Assembly (NCBI RefSeq): GCF_949987535.1
Contig: NC_080075.1
Coordinates: forward strand, 2,666,001-2,730,000
DNA: 64,000 nucleotides
Direction: 5' to 3'
From: Balaenoptera acutorostrata
Taxonomy: Eukaryota; Chordata; Mammalia; Artiodactyla; Balaenopteridae
Position 1 is the first letter of the stretch. Every line of letters starts with the position of its first letter. A program made the position numbers and the translations under genes. The notes beneath the pieces are model-generated. The model was not told the origin of the DNA and searched no databases. It saw only the letters and a program-made list of their open reading frames with translations. Positions 46,033 to 57,115 of this stretch are shown piece by piece.

Positions 46033-49000
46033 ATAAAAGAGGAAATCGACAGTAGCACAATAATAGTGGGGGACTTTAACACCTCACTTACACCAATGGA
46101 CAGATCATCCAAACAGAAAATTAATAAGGAAACACAAGCTTTAAATGACACAATAGACCAGATAGATTTAATTGATATTTATAGGACCTTCCATCCAAAA
46201 ACAGCAGATTACACTTTCTTCTCAAGTGTGCATGGAACATTCTCCAGGATAGATCACATTTTGGGTCACAAATCAAGCCTCAGTAAATTTAAGAAAATTG
46301 AAATCATATCAAGCGTCTTTTCTGACCGCAACGCTATGAGATTAGAAATCAATTACAGGGAAAAAAAGGTAAAAAAACACAAACACATGGAGGTTAAACA
46401 ATATGTTACTAAATAACCAAGAGATCACTGAAGAAATCAAAGAGGAAATCAAAAAATACCTAGAGACAAATGGCAACGAAAATAGGACGATCCCAAACCT
46501 GTGGGATGCAGCAGTTCTAAGCAGTTCTAAGAGGGAAGTTTATAGCAATACAAGTCGACCTCGAGAAATAAGAAAAATCTCAAATAAACAATCTAACCTT
46601 ACACCTAAAGGAACTAGAGAGAGAAGAACAAACAAAACCCAAAGTTAGCAGAAGGAAAGAAATCATAAAGATCAGAGCAGAAATAAGTGATATAGAAACA
46701 AAGAAAACAATAGCAAAGATCAATAAAACTAAAAGCTGGTTCTTTAAGAAGATAAACAAAATTGATAAACCATCAGCCAACTCATCAAGAAAAAGAGGGA
46801 GAGGACTCAAATCAATAAAATTAGAAATGAAAAAAAAGTTACAACAGACACCGCAGAAATACAAAGCATCCTAAGAGACTACTGCAAGCAACCCTATGCC
46901 AATAAAATGGACAACCTGGAAGAAATGGACAAATTCTTACAAAGCTATAACCTTCCAAGACTGAACCAGAAAGAAATAGAAAATATGAACAGACCAATTA
47001 CAAGTGATGAAATTGAAACTGTGATTAAAAATCTTCCAACAAACAAAAGTCCAGGACCAGATGGCTTCAAAGGTGAATTCTATCAAACATTTAGAGAAGA
47101 GCTAACACCCATCCTTCTCAAACTCTTCCAAAAAATTGCAGAGGAAGGAACACCCCCAAACTCATTCTATGAGGCCACCATCACCCTGATACCAAAACCA
47201 GACAAAGATACTACAAAAAAAGAAAATGACAGACCAATATCACTGATGAATATAGAGGCAAAAATCTTCAACAAAATACTAGCAAACAGAATCCAACAAC
47301 ACATTAAAAGGATCATACACCATGATCAAGTGGGTTTTACCCCAAGGATGCAAGGATTCTTCAATATATGCAAATCAATCAATGTGATACACCATATTAA
47401 CAAATTGAAGAATAAAAACCATATGATCATCTCAATAGATGCAGAAAAAGCTTTTGACAAAATTCAACACCATTTATGATAAAAACTCTCCAGAAAATGG
47501 GCATAGAGGGAACCTACCTCAACATAATAAAGGCCACATATGACAAACGCACAGCAAGCATCATACTCAATGGTGAAAAACTGAAAGCATTTCCACTAAG
47601 ATCAGGAACAAGACAAGGATGTCCACTCTCACCATGCTTATTCAACATAGTTTTGGAAGTCCTAGCTACAGCAATCAGAGAAGAAAAAGGAATAAAAGGA
47701 ATACAAATTGGAAAAGAAGAAGTAAAACTGTCACTGTTTGCCGATGACATGATACTATACATAGAAAATCCTAAAGATGCCACCAGAAAACTACTAGAAG
47801 TAATCAATGTATTTGGTAAGGTTGCAGGATAGAAAATTAAGGCACAGAAATCTCTGGCATTCCTATACACCAACAATGAAAAATCAGAAAGAGAAATTAA
47901 GGAAACACTCCCATTTACCATTGCAACAAAAAGAATAAAATACCTAGGAATAAACCTACCTAGGGAGACAAAAGACCTGTATGCAGAAAACTATAAGACA
48001 CTGATGAAAGAAATTAAAGATGATACAAACAGATAGAGAGATATACCATGTTCTTGGATTGGAAGAATGAATATTGTGAAAATGACTATACTTCCCAAAG
48101 CAATCTACAGATTCAATGCAATCCCTATCAAATTACCAATGGCATTTTTTACAGAACTAGAACAAAAAAATCTTAAAATTTGTATGGAGACATAGAAGAC
48201 CCCGAATAGCCAAAACAGTCTTGAAGGAAAAAAACGGAGCTGGAGGAATCAGACTCCCTGACTTCAGACTATACTACAAAGCTACAATAATCAGGACAAT
48301 ATGGTACTGGCACAAAAACAGAAATATAGATCAATGGAACAGGATAGAAAGCCCAGAGATAAACCCATGCACCTATGGTCAACTAATCTATGCCAAAGGA
48401 GGCAAGGATATTCAATGGAGAAAAGACAGTCTCTTCAATAAGGAGTGCTGGAAAAACTAGACAGCTACATGTAAAAGAATGAAATTAGAACACTCCCTAA
48501 CACCATACACAAAAATAAACTCCAAATGGATTAGAGACCTAAATGTAAGACCGGACACTATAAAACTCTTAGAGGAAAACATAGGAAGAACACTCTTGGA
48601 CATAAATCACAGCAAGATCTTTTTTGATCCACCTCCTAGAGTAATGGAAATAAAAACAAAAATAAACAAATGGGACCTAATGAAACTTCAAAGCTTTTGC
48701 AAAGCAACAGAAACTACAAACAAGACGAAAAGACAACCCTCAGAATGGGAGAAAATATTTGCAAACGAATGAATGGACAAAGGATTAATCTCCAAAATAT
48801 ATAAACAGCTCATGCAGCTCAATGTTAAAAAAACAAACACCCCAATCAAAAAATGGGCAGAAGACCTAAATAGACATTTCTCCAAAGAAGACATACAGAT
48901 GGCCAAGAAGCACATGAAAAGCTGCTCAACGTCACTAATTATTAGAGAAATGCAAATCAAAACTACTATGAGGTATCACTTCACACCAGTTAGAATGGTC

Positions 49001-49459
49001 ATCATCAGAAAATCTACAAACAACAAACGCTGGAGAGGGTGTGGAGAAAAGGGAACCCTCTTGCACTGTTGGTGGGAATGTAAATTGATACAGCCACTAT
49101 GGAGAACAGTATGGAGCTTCCTTAAAAAACCAAAAATAAAATTACCATATGACCCAGCAATCCCACTCCTGTGCATATACCCAGAGAAAACCATACTTGA
49201 AAAAGACACATGCACCTCAGTGTTCATTGTAGCAGTATTTACAATAGCCAGGTCATGGAAGCAACCTAAATGCCCATCGACAGACGAATGGATAAAGATG
49301 TGGTACATATATACAATGGAATATTACTCAGCCATAAAAAGGAACGAAATTGGGTCATTTGTAGAGACGTGGATAGATCTAGAGACTGTCATACAGAGTG
49401 AAGTAAATCAGAAAGAGAAAAACAAATATCATACATTAACACATATATGTGGAACCTAG
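46033..49459 (+). pseudogene. Broken L1 ORF2 (endonuclease to C-terminus)
   Basis: Encodes, in pieces, endonuclease (second half), reverse transcriptase and the cysteine-rich C-terminus. GDFN is at 46069-46080. The endonuclease SDH motif reads SDR, because the catalytic histidine codon is cgc (Arg) at 46327-46329. The RT box FADD is at 47737-47748. Frame changes occur near 46400, 46640, 47471 (one C lost) and 48170. In-frame stops lie at 47830-47832, 48034-48036, 48458-48460 and 48770-48772. The last 228 codons (48773-49459) are open, with CWWEC and YYSAIKRNE. The N-terminal endonuclease residues are deleted, so no active enzyme is possible. Confidence 0.93.
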
Positions 49460-49699
49460 AAAAATGATACAGATGAACCAGTTTGCAGGGCAGAAATAGA
49501 GACACAGATGTAGAGAACAAACGTATGGACACCAAGGGGGAAAGTGGCAGGGCGAGGGTGGTGGTGTGATGAATTGGGAGATTGGGATTGACATATATAC
49601 ACTAATATGTATAAAATGGATAACTGATAAGAACTTGCTGTATAAAAAATAAATAAAATAAAATTCAAAAATTCAGAAAAAAAAAGACAAAACAAAAAT

Positions 49700-50340
49700 T
49701 CTAGAACTGAAAACTAAAATATCTAAAATGAAAAAACTCAATGAATGCTATTAGCAGCAGATTTTAGCCAGATAAATAATAATTACCCAATCTAAACAAG
49801 AGAAAGATAAAAGATGGGAAGAAATGAACAGAATCTTGGTAACCTGTGGAACATAATCAAGCAACCTGACATGCGAGGAATTGGAAGCTTCAAAGGAGAG
49901 GAGAGAGAAAATGCAGCAGCAAAAAAAATGTTTGAAGAAATAATGGCTGAATATATCCCGAATTTGATGAAAAACATCAATTTAGAGTTCCAACAATGTC
50001 TCGGAAACCTAAGCAAGATAAACACACTGAAAAAACCACATTTAGACACACTATAGCCAAACTGCTGAAAACTAAAGATCAAGAGAAAATCTTGGAATCG
50101 GCTAATTAAGGGGATTCTATTATTACATGTAGATGACTTTTCATCAGAAATAGTAAAGACCACACACAATGCAACAGTATCTTTTAAGTGCCAAAAGAAA
50201 AAAAAAAAAGGTAACTCCAAACTCAACATTCTACATCTAGCAAAAAATTCTTTTACAAAATAGAATGAAATAAAAAAACATCTCCAGATAAACAGAAGCT
50301 GAGAGAATTTGTTGCCAGTAGACTTGTACTGCAAGAAATG
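49700..50340 (+). pseudogene. Ancient L1M ORF1 remnant
   Basis: Frame 49814-50056 (NEQNLGNLWN..., MRGIGSFKGEERENAAAKK, IMAEYIPNLMKNINLEFQQ) is recognisable as the middle of L1 ORF1p, the RNA-binding and C-terminal part. It is followed by decayed sequence ('gacttttcatcagaaatag') that corresponds to the ORF1 C-terminal domain. The start is lost, and stops interrupt it after 50056. Confidence 0.65.
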
Positions 50341-50785
50341 CCAAAAAAATTCCTTCAGGCTAATGAGATATGATACCACATGGAACTCAGATCTATAGGA
50401 AAGAGTGAAGAACCCTGGAAATAGTAAGTGTGTTGGCAATTTTTTTTAAAAAAAAGACTATTTTCCCTCGATTTTTAAAATAGAGAACAAACGGTTTAAA
50501 ACAAAATTATAGCACAGCATTGAGGTTTATGCAGAAAATATGACCACAATAGCACAAAGGAAGGGGGCAAGTGGAATTACACTGTTCAAAATTTCTCACA
50601 ATTTATGACAAGCGGTACAATATTACCTCTATGCAGACTGTGTTAAACTAAGGATGGCTATTGTGTTCTCTAGGGCAACTACTAAAAAGATTATAGAAGG
50701 TGATATAATTAAAAAGCCAACAGAGGAATTTAAATTGAAGATTAAAAAAATATTCAATTAACCCAAAGAAGGCAGAAAACGTTGT

Positions 50786-51029
50786 TGTATTCCCCTTACA
50801 CACAGAGGTAGTGCCTCCATCAACTCATGGGAGAAAACTTCCACATCCGTGTCTGGGGACGGAGAGATTGGGGATGAGGCCAGGAGATGCCACCCTACGC
50901 AAGATCACCCTCCAACCTTTCTGGAAAAGGCAAAGGTCTTTCAAACAAGTGATTCCAGAGAATGTAACAAATACACTGGCGCTCACCATCCACTGCTATT
51001 TGCACGATATTATGGGAAAATGTGAAATT
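50786..51029. other. Unique DNA
   Basis: No repeat or gene recognised in this short interval between the L1M and an LTR. Confidence 0.4.
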
Positions 51030-51395
51030 AGAGTACCGTCTTGGTCCACTCGGGCTGTAAAACAAAACACGACCGACTGTGTGGCTTATAAACAGCAGAC
51101 ATTTCTTTCTCAAGGTGCTGGGGGATGGAAGTTCAAGGTCAAGGTGCCGGCAGATTCAGTGTCTGGTGAGAGCCCACTTCCTAGCTCATAGTCAGCATTT
51201 CTCTCTGTGTACTCACCTGGTGGAAGGGGCAGGGGAGCTCCCTGGGCTCTCTTATGGGGGCCCTAATCCCCACCATGAGGCTCCACCCTCATGACATAAT
51301 CCCCTCCCAAAGGCCCCACCTCCGAACACTATCACTTTGGGGATTTGGTTTCAGCATATGAATTTTAGGGGGACACAAACATTGAGTCCATTGCG
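51030..51395 (-). mobile_element. MLT1-type LTR, minus
   Basis: Reversed MLT1: 'actgtgtggcttataaacag', 'ggtcaaggtgccggcaga', 'ctcatgacataatccc', 'catatgaattttaggggga', 'cacaaacattgagtccatt'. Nearly complete, no internal region. Confidence 0.72.
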
Positions 51396-52045
51396 AGTAC
51401 AATTTTCATATAATCCATAGGGACATTCAATTATTTTTGCCCTTAAAAATGTTAGTCATTCTTTGTGTGGCAATAATTTTCTGTAATTATATGATTTTTG
51501 CTTCCTGGGGGTTTTAATTATAATGTTAACATAAAAATATTTTTTAAATGAGAAAGAAAAAGGACAAGACTACCCATGTCATTACGATATTTTACTAGCA
51601 TGAAATTCATGTGAAGTAGATTTGAGAAGTTGCTTTTAAAAAATACATCATTATGGGTCTCAGAGATTTATTTTATTAAAATGCATTCTATGTTTATTTC
51701 CTTATTGAATTTATTGAATTAAAACATGACACTCCTTTTTTAAGTGCCCTTTAAGAAAAATGTGGCAGGAAATTTATGAAAATAATTATATTGGTTACTT
51801 TTATGAGTTATACATATTTCCAAATATGCAATTATATGCTTACACAAAACCCCTCATATTTAATTGATATTTTAAAGCACAGACTAGAATTTTCAGAAAA
51901 TAAACGAGATATGCTATAGAAAACATTATTTATCAAATACAGTACAACTTTAGAACAAAGGCTAAGTTTTTTAAGTCAGAGAAGATTGAAGTCAGACTAA
52001 GATGAGATTTTTTTTTACCCCAACATAGAACCATGCTAAAGGGTA
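51396..52045. other. Unique AT-rich DNA
   Basis: No gene or recognisable transposon. The stretch 51400-52000 is strongly AT-rich. Confidence 0.4.
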
Positions 52046-52160
52046 GTTGAAATTTTTTTTTTTATCTCAGTTCCCCAACCAGGGATTGACCCCGGGCCAC
52101 AGCAGTGAAAGCCTGGAATCCTAACCACTAGGCCACCAGGGAACTGCAATGGAAATTTTT
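52046..52160 (-). mobile_element. Short tRNA-derived SINE, minus
   Basis: Reversed element: 'ccccaaccagggattgacc', 'atcctaaccactaggccac' and 'cagggaact' at the head. Flanked by gaaattttt on both sides (about 52049-52057 and 52152-52160). More diverged than the other SINEs here. Confidence 0.75.
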
Positions 52161-53040
52161 AGGTCAAAATTCCCAAAGCCGTAATGGAAGCAAAGGGACT
52201 CTCTTCTTTCATCATATAATCACAAAGACTTTCTGTAAATATTAAGATTTACACAAAAGGATACCTCTTAAAAATCTAGTTTGCAGCCTCTGGTCATGAT
52301 GTCACGTGACTGTCTCATAGGCCAGTTGGATTTGTGTGAAAAAGCTGGGTTTTACCCAAGTCTTCCTCAAGGCTGGTCTCGTCACTCCCCAACCACGAGG
52401 TGAGTTTCAGTGGCCAGATTTTTCTGACATTAGTCACCAAGAACAGATCTGGCATTTGTAGACCTTCCATTTGGAAATCAAGAGGAATCTTTACAAACAG
52501 ACGTTACCAAAAAAAAAAAAAAAAAAAGTAAACAGTCGTAAACAAAATACCCTCTCAGCCACCACGTGACTTTCCATCGCTGCAGGTGTAGTCTTGCAAT
52601 TTAACGGTGGAGTCTTGTTTCTGATAACGTTTTATTTTTGGATGATGAGAGTACCACTGAAAACTTGCCTGAATAAAAACTGAGGTTCAGACTTTTACCG
52701 CTGTTTGGCGGGGAGTGGGAAGTGTGCTAACTCAGGGCATCTTTGCCCTTTTTGGCTTTTAAGCCCACGTTGTTCCCCCTGCAGACCATCTCCTGGAGGT
52801 CATCTTGTCACGATCTGGTCTCCTCCTTCCTCAGAAACCACATCTGCTTCCCTGCGGCCGTCTGCCCCAGAGCGTATTCCATTCGATACCTCATCTCTCC
52901 AGGCCTCAGGCCACGGCCTCCTTCTGGTAGACGCAGTCTCGGTCTCGGGTTCCAGCAGGATACCTGCTCTCAGTCACAGAAACCCATGTCCCAGGGGCTG
53001 TGGCCCAATCTTAGGTGCCTTACAGACGTACCCGCTGCCC
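52161..53040. other. Unique DNA
   Basis: An A-run of ~19 lies at 52509-52527. The long plus frame 52743-53324 is not a gene: its 3' half is translation of the AC-rich minisatellite. An L2-like relic is possible at 52725-52900. Confidence 0.4.
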
Positions 53041-53650
53041 AACCGCCCGTACACACACACCCCCACATAGTATATAAGCTGATACACTGTTTAAACTGTA
53101 CAACGCACACATCCACATACTGCATAAACTCTCTAACACACGTACACACACTACCGTATATAACACACCATATACACACATACACATATACACACCCTAT
53201 AAACCATACACACTATATAAACTATATAACACACACGTACACACTATACACCCATGTACACACACTATATATACACATCCACACACTATATCAACTGTAT
53301 AACACACATACACACACTATATAAACTGAATAACACACACATCTATAAACTATGTAAACTATATAACACACACGTACACACAGTACATAAACTGTATATA
53401 ACACATGCCATATACACACATACACATACGCACACTATATATACACATACACCACGTAAACTATACACAGACATATACACACACTATATAAACTGTATAA
53501 CACACACATACACCCTTTACACACATGTACACACACTATATATACACATACACACACCATGTCAACGATACACAGACATATACACACACTATATAAACTG
53601 TATAATACACACGTACACCCTGTACACACATGTACACACACTATATAAAA
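53041..53650. repeat. AC/TA-rich minisatellite with ~105-bp higher-order period
   Basis: Built from shuffled short units such as 'acacactatataaactgtat', 'acacatgtacacac' and 'acagacatatac'. The block containing 'acagacatatacacacacta' repeats about 105 bases apart (53467 and 53572). Left-hand units are more diverged and right-hand units more alike. Frames are open on both strands only because the repeat lacks stops in some frames. Confidence 0.9.
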
Positions 53651-54049
53651 CTGAGACCCATTTGTAGAACACGAGTTCTACATGCTATGATCCCAATACT
53701 AATCTTCAAGTCGCTCTTGGAATGTCATTTGGAATCTCCCCCCACCCCCTCCCCCAACCCTTTTATATTAAAATAGTGTTTGAAGGCAACTCTGAGTAAA
53801 TCTGAAGCATGAACTTGTGGTGCCTTGTCTGATGGGCCCCGAGGCTCCGACAATATTTAGTTCTAGGACACGCATCTCCAAAACGCTGAAACAGCAAAAG
53901 AGAGAAGGAACCACTGGTCCAGCAGGATGCTGGAGACCCCAGGGGTCCATCCATCGTGATGGAAGGTGGTGGCCATGGCAGCTGTCAGATGGCGACAAAA
54001 GAACAGGGTCATGGGTAGAGGGGCCTTTTAGGGATTTGTGTTCCTTCCA
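53651..54049. other. Unique DNA
   Basis: No gene or repeat recognised. Confidence 0.4.
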
Positions 54050-54960
54050 TGGGGATCCAAACCGAGCGGGGCTAGCGGGGGCCCACCTTGCAATTCTGGG
54101 ACCGTCCTCGCGGGGCTGGTGGCCTCTTCCAGCCTCTTCTAAGGAGCGTCAGGCTCCTTGAGGGGAGAGAAAGTTCCTCCAGCTTCATCTAAGTCCAAAC
54201 CATCCTGGGAACTAGGGTCCCGAACAGCCCGCCCAGCCAGGCGACATCCGCGGACACTTCCCTTCAGAGAGGCGAGTCCACCAGCCCTTCTTTGGCTCTG
54301 GGGCTGCAGACGGCTCAGCCTGCACCCTTGGTCCCAGCTCCCTCCTGTTGCTTTAATTCTCAGACGAAGAAGTGATTTTCGATCACGCGGATGCCACTTT
54401 AAGACGTGTGAAGTATTTTTGTGCTGACACTCGGTAGGAGGCTTTTTTCTCCCCTAAGTAGGGTAAAGCCCCCTCTCCGCGGGTCTGTGAGGGGAGGGCG
54501 GCCGGGAGCAGACACTGGACGGCGTTCTCTGCCCGCTGCTGCTTGGTTTCCTTTGCCTGCGATGCACGCGGCCCCCCGTCCAGCCCGAGCTGAGCTTCGG
54601 GGCAGGTGCCCAGGTGTAGCCACAGTTGAGAGCGTGAGCCCACCTGGGAGAGGGCGAGGCAGAGGCCCAGATGTGGAGGGTACTTGGGGAGGAGCTCAGA
54701 CAGGAGGTGGGAGCTCTGGGCTCTAGTCTTGGCCCTTTCTCCACTGGGGGCTCGGCAGTCGCCGGGCTGGTACCTCCCGAGGAGCGAGAAGCTCTTCCAT
54801 CCGGGCCTGTGAGAGGCCGACCCGACCTGGGGCGTCTGAACCCCCCTCCGCACCGTGGGTACATCCGTCCTCTGTCTGGCCTCCCTCCGACCACGAGCCC
54901 GCAGTCAGTGGAAGCTGGAGAGTCAACAGGATGCGAAACGTTACTGAGCACGTTCGGATA
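54050..54960. promoter_or_regulatory. Second GC/CpG-rich patch
   Basis: About 0.9 kb with CpG more frequent than in surrounding DNA (clusters near 54230-54270, 54470-54600 and 54750-54900). Overlapping long frames on both strands (for example 54454-55008 minus, 184 codons) carry no recognisable domain. It may be a weak CpG island, for a non-coding RNA or an unrecognised first exon. No confident splice donor was found. Confidence 0.35.
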
Positions 54961-55419
54961 GCTAAAAAAAACGACAAGAACTTTCCAGAACAACTTGAGA
55001 ACATCCAAGGGCCAAAACGTGCAGGAGAAAAACGCCTCTCAGAAATAATCAGGAGTTGGCTAAACCGCCTACGACGCTGTTTACCCTAAACCACAAGGGA
55101 GAGGCAGACAGACGGCACGAGAAAATGCAGGTTAGGTCTGGGGGGAGGAGACGTCCTCGCCCCCTGCTCCTGCAGAATCTTCCTCCCGGGCAAAGGAGAC
55201 ACTCTTGTTTACGGAGAGGTGCCTGGTGATCTCGCTTGCTCCTGCTCCAGCCGCTGACTCACTGTTTACGGACGGCAAGGAGCAGACACTCTCCGTCTTC
55301 TGTAATAAACCTCATCTGCATCCCACAGAGACAGCACAGTCGGCCACTTGTCACACGCAGAGCAGTGGCAAAGCCTCCCAGAATCTTCTACCATCTCAAC
55401 CCTGGCCCAAATGGCTTTG
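54961..55419. other. Unique DNA
   Basis: Nothing recognisable. Confidence 0.4.
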
Positions 55420-55640
55420 TTTGAAAAGAAGACTACTTTTCCTAGCCTATGGAGCCAGCACTTACTGTGTGACCTTGAACAAGTTTCTAAACCTCTCTGA
55501 GCCCAGTGTCCATATTTGTAAAATAGGCCAATAATGGTATCCAGCTTGCAGAGTCATTGCTGTGATTAAATGAGATAATATATGCAGAGTGCTCTGTGTG
55601 AGGACATAGAAAAGTCCTCAATGCATGTTAGCTATTAAAT
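55420..55640 (+). repeat. MIR SINE, well preserved
   Basis: 'actgtgtgaccttgaacaag', 'tctaaacctctctgagccc', 'gtgattaaatgagataata' and 'aatgcatgttagctatt' follow the MIR consensus almost to its 3' end. Confidence 0.85.
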
Positions 55641-55649
55641 AATTTTTTA

Positions 55650-56205
55650 AACAGACTCTATTTTTTAGAGTCCTTGTAGGTTCACAGCAAATTGAGAGGA
55701 AGGTACAGCAATTTCCCATATAATCCACATGTGCACAGTCTCCCCTGCCCTCCAGCTCCCCCATCGGACGGCACATTTGTTACAATGACTACATGGTACA
55801 TCATCACCCAAGTCCAGTTTCCACAAGGACTCACTCAGTACATTCTAATGGGTTTTCATAAATGTATAACGACATATATCCACCGTTATTATATCAAACA
55901 GAGTGGTTTCACTGCCCTAAAAATCCTCTGTGCTGTGCGTACTCTTCCCTCCCCCACCCCTACCGCTGGCCACCAATGAGCCTTCTACTGTCTCCGTAGT
56001 TTCACGTTTTCCAGAATGTCATTTACTTGGAATCGTGTAGTCTGTAGCCTTTTCAGATTGGTCTCTTTCACTTAGTGACATGCATTTAAGGTTCCTCCAT
56101 GTCTTTCCATGGCTTGATAACTCATTTCTTTTCAGTGCTGAATAATACTCCATTATCTGAATGGACCACAGTTCATCTATCCAGCTATTACATTATTTTA
56201 TGATT
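55650..56205 (-). mobile_element. Older L1M 3' UTR, minus
   Basis: Reversed old L1: 'aggttcacagcaaattgag', 'aatttcccatataatccac', 'gctggccaccaatgagcc', 'cacttagtgacatgcattt' and 'gtgctgaataatactccatt' are in order. Confidence 0.75.
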
Positions 56206-56944
56206 ATTATTTCTCACATTTGTGCCAGCTCTTAGAAAGTATAGCCCTAGAGGAACTCATAAACCAGTTGGTTAAGTAAGACATACACATACATGCAATC
56301 ACCGTGGCCCAAGATGGCAAACTCTCCTTCCGCCTGGATGTAAGTGTGCCTATAATCAGCTAGTGTGCAGAGCTGGGCAGAGAGAACGGGACATTTAACA
56401 CGGAGCGAATGGTGTGCTCCGGAGACAAACCATAAGGAGGGGAGGTGGCATCGGCTGGTATCACCAAGAAAAGCCTCTTCCCAGGGACTCTGGTCCTGGG
56501 TGATTAGGTGGATAGAAAGTGGCCCGGACATAGGGGTCAAGGTGTGTAACCAAGACGGGCCGGGCAGCTGACTGAGTGCAGGGCGAGTACAGGGCGTGTG
56601 AGAGAGGAGCGTAGGAGACGAGAGAGGCCTCAGCAGTGCCCGGGCCGCGCACAGTGGACAGACCACTGGGTGGGTCCATCCAGACAGTCAGGAACAGGCA
56701 CGCGGAGCAGGGGACAGTTAAGACTGTGATGCCACCGCGAAGGGACTGGACACCCGTCTGGCCTTGAGGAGGCAGGTGGGGAATGGAAGGTCCCTGAGGC
56801 CTGAGGAGGTGGAAAATGTGTGACCCAGAACACTAAGAAGGGGACGGGGCAGAAGGGCTGGATGAACCCTTTAGAAAAAATGATTAATAGGATTTAGTTT
56901 TAGACTCTTTGAGGTGGAATAGGTTGTAACAAATTGTGACAAAT
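56206..56944. other. Unique DNA
   Basis: No gene or repeat recognised. Frame 56247-56666 (minus) has no motif. Confidence 0.4.
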
Positions 56945-57115
56945 CTGTGTCCCCACTGCAGATAGATGATAGATAGAAGATGGGTAGGTAGATGGATAGA
57001 TAGATAGATGATAGATACAAGATAGAGATGATGATAGATGATTGATTATCTATATTATGTATAGATTAGATAGCTAACTAGCTGGATAGAAATAGATGAT
57101 AGATAGAGAGATACC
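56945..57115. repeat. Degenerate (GATA)n tract
   Basis: Imperfect gata/gatg/gtag tetranucleotide repeat with interruptions, for example 'gatagatagatagatgatag'. Confidence 0.9.

Larger units (their letters stand above)
45362..49694 (+). mobile_element. Internally deleted L1 with 5' UTR and 3' end
   Basis: Bounded by a perfect 15-base target duplication, aaaaaagacaaaaca, at 45362-45376 and 49680-49694. It starts with the expected L1 5' end (ggagattggttcaagatggc) and keeps about 650 bases of 5' UTR. At 46031-46033 it jumps straight into the endonuclease part of ORF2. ORF1 and the first ~140 codons of ORF2 are missing. The 3' UTR (49460-49679) ends in an A-rich tail. The total of about 4.3 kb compares with about 6-7 kb for an intact L1. 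Confidence 0.94.
45151..50785 (+). mobile_element. Ancient L1M carrying a younger L1 inside it
   Basis: Old L1 sequence lies on both sides of the younger L1. The left part is 45151-45376, with 'aacacaaaaccaagtc' upstream and 'gtgaattaaaaaagac' at the break. The right part (49695-50785) continues with 'attctagaactgaaaact' and the ORF1 region, then inter-ORF or upstream L1M-type sequence such as 'agctgagagaatttgttgcc' and 'aagaaggcagaaaac'. The inner L1 split this element, so it predates it. Confidence 0.65.

Noticed and set aside
52743..53667. Long plus and minus frames rich in Thr/His/Tyr/Cys/Val
   Set aside because: Translation of the AC/TA minisatellite; open only because the repeat unit lacks stops in those frames.
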